A DNA stretch of 38,773 nucleotides from Lachnospiraceae bacterium (GTDB lineage: Bacteria; Bacillota; Clostridia; Lachnospirales; Lachnospiraceae), in contig JAILPE010000115.1 in assembly GCA_024699645.1 (NCBI GenBank), positions 1 through 38,773 of the forward strand. Direction: 5' to 3'. The notes under the pieces were generated by a model, which saw nothing but the letters and a program-made list of their open reading frames with translations, had not been told where the DNA came from and ran no database searches. Positions 36,459 to 38,773 of the stretch are shown here, piece after piece. A program made the position numbers and the translations under genes. How positions within the stretch are numbered: the first letter of the stretch is position 1; each line of letters begins with the position of its first letter.

Positions 36459-38731
36459 AAAGGAGATACCTGATCCTTGCGGTGGTGACCATACTGATGT
36501 TAGCGGGCGTAGCCGTAGGGTATTCCTTCTTAAGTAGCAACGAAAATCTGATGCGCATTGAAGAGGCGGGAAAAGAGTTTGAGATTCTTGACCAAACTCT
36601 CGCATCCAAAATGCAGGTATATACTCAGAGTGTCATGAAGAACCTTGAGGGTGCCGCAAGTGCTATCAGTACGATCGGTGGGGAAAAAGCTACGAAGGAA
36701 GAGCTTATGGCGGTTCTTACTCAGTTAAAGGAAAGGGGCGGATACGACGAACTTTCCTACGTTGGGACTAAGAATGACGCTATGAGCAGCAATGGTTCCA
36801 CTTATGATGTTTCATTTGATCCTTATTACGGAAGAGCACTGAACGGAGACAGTACGATCACTAAATCCGGGTACCTTTCTGAGGAAGACGATTCCTATAT
36901 GGCAACTGTTCCGGTTAAGGGAGCTGCCGGTATAACAGGCGCATTAAGGGCAAAGCTTTCTGCTACGGCAGTTGAAGGTAATCTGACGATCAGCAATTAT
37001 CGCGGACGCGAGGTTATTCTTCTTCTTAATCGTGACGGTGAGGTCATACATGTTTCGAGCGGAACGGATCTGTCAAATACTAAAACGATCTACGATGTGT
37101 TTGGAAAGAATTCCGACAGCCGTGCGCAGTTCGAATCAGTCGTAAGACAGGGTAGAGGTCTTTTCCTCAGAGTTGATGAGAACCTTACAGTGGAAGTTTT
37201 CGGAGACGGACCGTATTATATTGCATATCAGGGCGTCTCGGGAACAGGCGAGTGGGGCGTCATGATGATCATGAACGAGGAGAAACTCTTCGAGTTTTAC
37301 AAGAATGACGCTGTTTCATCAAATGCGATAACTGCGGTCATTTTGTTCCTGATCGCGCTTGTCGGTGCGATAGGACTCGGAATTTACGGATTCTTTGAGA
37401 CCCGATCGAGAAACCGTATGTACAACCTCGCATACTATGATGAATTTGCGGGAACCATGAACATTAACTATTTCCGAAAGGGAGTCAACCAGACACTTAC
37501 GAAAAGTAATTCAACTCAGTACGCATTTGTATTGATGGGTATTGCAAAATACGAATACTTGCGAGACTTCTTCGGTGAGAACGAGATCTCGCGAATACTT
37601 AGAGAAATCTCTCAGATACTTAAGTCGAATGTAAAGCGCGACGAGTACTTCTGCCATAACTTCGGTGAAGAGTACGATCTTCTCCTCTCATACCATAACA
37701 GGGATGAGCTTGTGGCAAGACTTAAGTTCCTTGAGGGATCGCTCGAGATGGTGAACAAGAGCGAAGGCGGTTCCGATAAATATGCACTTACCTTCAGATA
37801 CGGTGTTGCTTTCGGCGGTGCTGACGCACATGACTTCGATACACTGATGTCCCGTGCCAACATGGCTCACATGGAGGCAAAAGGCAAGGGTGCCGGTGCG
37901 GTTGAATTCTACACCGAAAAGATGCAAAGCCGTATCGTTGATGAGAAGGAAATCGAGCGCGATATGTATGACGCTCTCGAAAACAAGGAATTCCTTGTTT
38001 ACCTTCAGCCTAAATTCAACCTTTCAACAGGTCTTCAGGCCGGTGCCGAGGCACTTATCCGTTGGATGCACCCTGTTAAAGGACTTATGTATCCCGGACG
38101 TTTCATTGAAACTTTCGAGAAGAACGGTTTCGTAACAAGACTCGACATGTACATGCTCGAAGAGCTTTGCCGACGTATTAAGGTTTGGACAGGTAAGGGC
38201 TACAGACCCATGCCGTTGTCACTTAATATTTCCCAGCAGAACCTTTTGAATCCCGAGTTCGTAAACGATGCTATCGCACTTACCGAGAAGTATGGTGTTT
38301 CTCCCAACCTCATCATCTTCGAGATGTCGGAGAAAGTGGTTGTTGACAACATGGGCATCCTTAACAAGATCATGGAGCAGATGAAGGATCACGGCTTCGT
38401 GGTATCAATGGATAACTTCGGTACAGGCAGCACGTCCATGAACACTCTTTACAACGTGCCTGTCGATGAGCTTAAGATCGACCGTAAGTTCCTCCTCAAC
38501 GCCGAAAAGACCGACCGTGGACAGAACGTTATCCAGTCCGTTATCGAGATGGCCAAGCGTCTTAAGATCGACGTTGTATCCGAGGGTGTTGAGAACAAGC
38601 AGCAGGCAATCCTCCTCCGCGAGATGGGTTGTGACATGATCCAGGGCTTCGCCTTCTCCGAACCCCTCCCCGAGCACGAGTACGAAGAGTACGCTTACGG
38701 CCCCCGTGCAAGAGACAATTCGGTTTGGTAA
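36455..38731 (+). CDS. membrane c-di-GMP signalling protein: sensor, degenerate GGDEF, EAL
   Basis: The 758-residue protein overlaps the giant gene by ATGA, so translation is probably coupled. Membrane helices at about 6-27 and 288-312 enclose a possibly Cache-like extracellular sensor. The GGDEF domain (about 325-485) has GEEYD at 404-408 in place of the motif and should not make c-di-GMP. The EAL domain (about 500-745) has E532-A-L-I-R-W, LNISQQNL, FEMSE, ELKIDRKF, VVSEGVEN and the QGFAFSEPLP end. The usual DDFGTG reads D653-N654-F-G-T-G: the second metal-site Asp is Asn. EAL enzymes hydrolyse c-di-GMP to pGpG. This one may be active, weakened or only a binder. As last gene of the operon it probably links the surface machine to c-di-GMP level, with the sensor facing the giant ectodomains. 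Confidence 0.9.
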   Translation: MKRRYLILAVVTILMLAGVAVGYSFLSSNENLMRIEEAGKEFEILDQTLASKMQVYTQSVMKNLEGAASAISTIGGEKATKEELMAVLTQLKERGGYDELSYVGTKNDAMSSNGSTYDVSFDPYYGRALNGDSTITKSGYLSEEDDSYMATVPVKGAAGITGALRAKLSATAVEGNLTISNYRGREVILLLNRDGEVIHVSSGTDLSNTKTIYDVFGKNSDSRAQFESVVRQGRGLFLRVDENLTVEVFGDGPYYIAYQGVSGTGEWGVMMIMNEEKLFEFYKNDAVSSNAITAVILFLIALVGAIGLGIYGFFETRSRNRMYNLAYYDEFAGTMNINYFRKGVNQTLTKSNSTQYAFVLMGIAKYEYLRDFFGENEISRILREISQILKSNVKRDEYFCHNFGEEYDLLLSYHNRDELVARLKFLEGSLEMVNKSEGGSDKYALTFRYGVAFGGADAHDFDTLMSRANMAHMEAKGKGAGAVEFYTEKMQSRIVDEKEIERDMYDALENKEFLVYLQPKFNLSTGLQAGAEALIRWMHPVKGLMYPGRFIETFEKNGFVTRLDMYMLEELCRRIKVWTGKGYRPMPLSLNISQQNLLNPEFVNDAIALTEKYGVSPNLIIFEMSEKVVVDNMGILNKIMEQMKDHGFVVSMDNFGTGSTSMNTLYNVPVDELKIDRKFLLNAEKTDRGQNVIQSVIEMAKRLKIDVVSEGVENKQQAILLREMGCDMIQGFAFSEPLPEHEYEEYAYGPRARDNSVW

Positions 38732-38773
38732 TCCGATCCTTGCCGGCAATCCAATCCTTACTTTACTTACCAC
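38732..38773. other. short end piece after the last gene
   Basis: Only 42 bases remain after the stop codon at 38729-38731. They include two similar AATCC(G/A)ATCCTT stretches. No terminator hairpin is complete inside the window, so whether the operon continues cannot be seen. Confidence 0.5.

Overview
The window looks like chromosomal DNA of an anaerobic Clostridia-type Firmicute, most likely Lachnospiraceae. The signs are strong AGGAGG-type ribosome binding sites, sigma-A-like promoters, a flavodiiron FprA, a clostridial ThyX, a STAS anti-anti-sigma protein, and moderate GC with AT-rich spacers. The lineage is inferred from protein character; no search was run.

Left part (1-6666): small unlinked genes. 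In order these are the tail of a probable AAA/DUF4143 ATPase, a 2-phosphosulfolactate phosphatase-like gene split by an in-frame TAA, thiD, a repeat-rich lipoprotein with a von Willebrand A domain, a long hairpin ending in a T-run, fprA, and on the minus strand a STAS protein and thyX.

Main part (7128-38731): twelve plus-strand genes, tightly spaced or overlapping, forming an apparent operon of about 31.6 kb behind a good sigma-A-like promoter (6995-7023). In the middle is a complete but altered F-type ATPase set in classical order: c, a b-delta-like fusion, alpha, gamma, beta and a short epsilon. The usual subunit a is not upstream. Instead a five-helix membrane protein fused to an ectodomain follows epsilon. 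Alpha and beta keep their nucleotide-site motifs, including the beta catalytic Glu and the alpha Arg finger. The c subunit has Thr at the place of the ion-binding Asp/Glu and no acidic residue in helix 2. It should hydrolyse ATP but is not expected to pump H+ or Na+ in the normal way.

Around this motor lie type II membrane proteins of 2245, 605, 475 and 4335 residues. Each has a short basic cytoplasmic tail, one N-terminal membrane helix and a related membrane-proximal beta-rich module, and the a-like protein carries the same kind of module. In three of them the module is followed by a different extended segment: 39 Gly-X-Y triplets, 40 Gly-Gly-X triplets, or about 190 Pro/Thr/acid-rich residues. 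These are suited to crossing a Gram-positive wall. Large Fn3-like and beta-helix (GLUG-like) regions follow. The last gene, overlapping the 4335-residue gene by 4 bp, is a membrane protein with degenerate GGDEF and EAL domains.

Working hypothesis: this is an undescribed F1-driven, non-ion-pumping rotary or torque machine that acts on giant wall-spanning surface fibres, possibly for adhesion, surface movement or handling of polymers, and linked to c-di-GMP. It resembles the mycoplasma F1-like ATPases in principle but differs in keeping a c ring and in its giant ectodomains.
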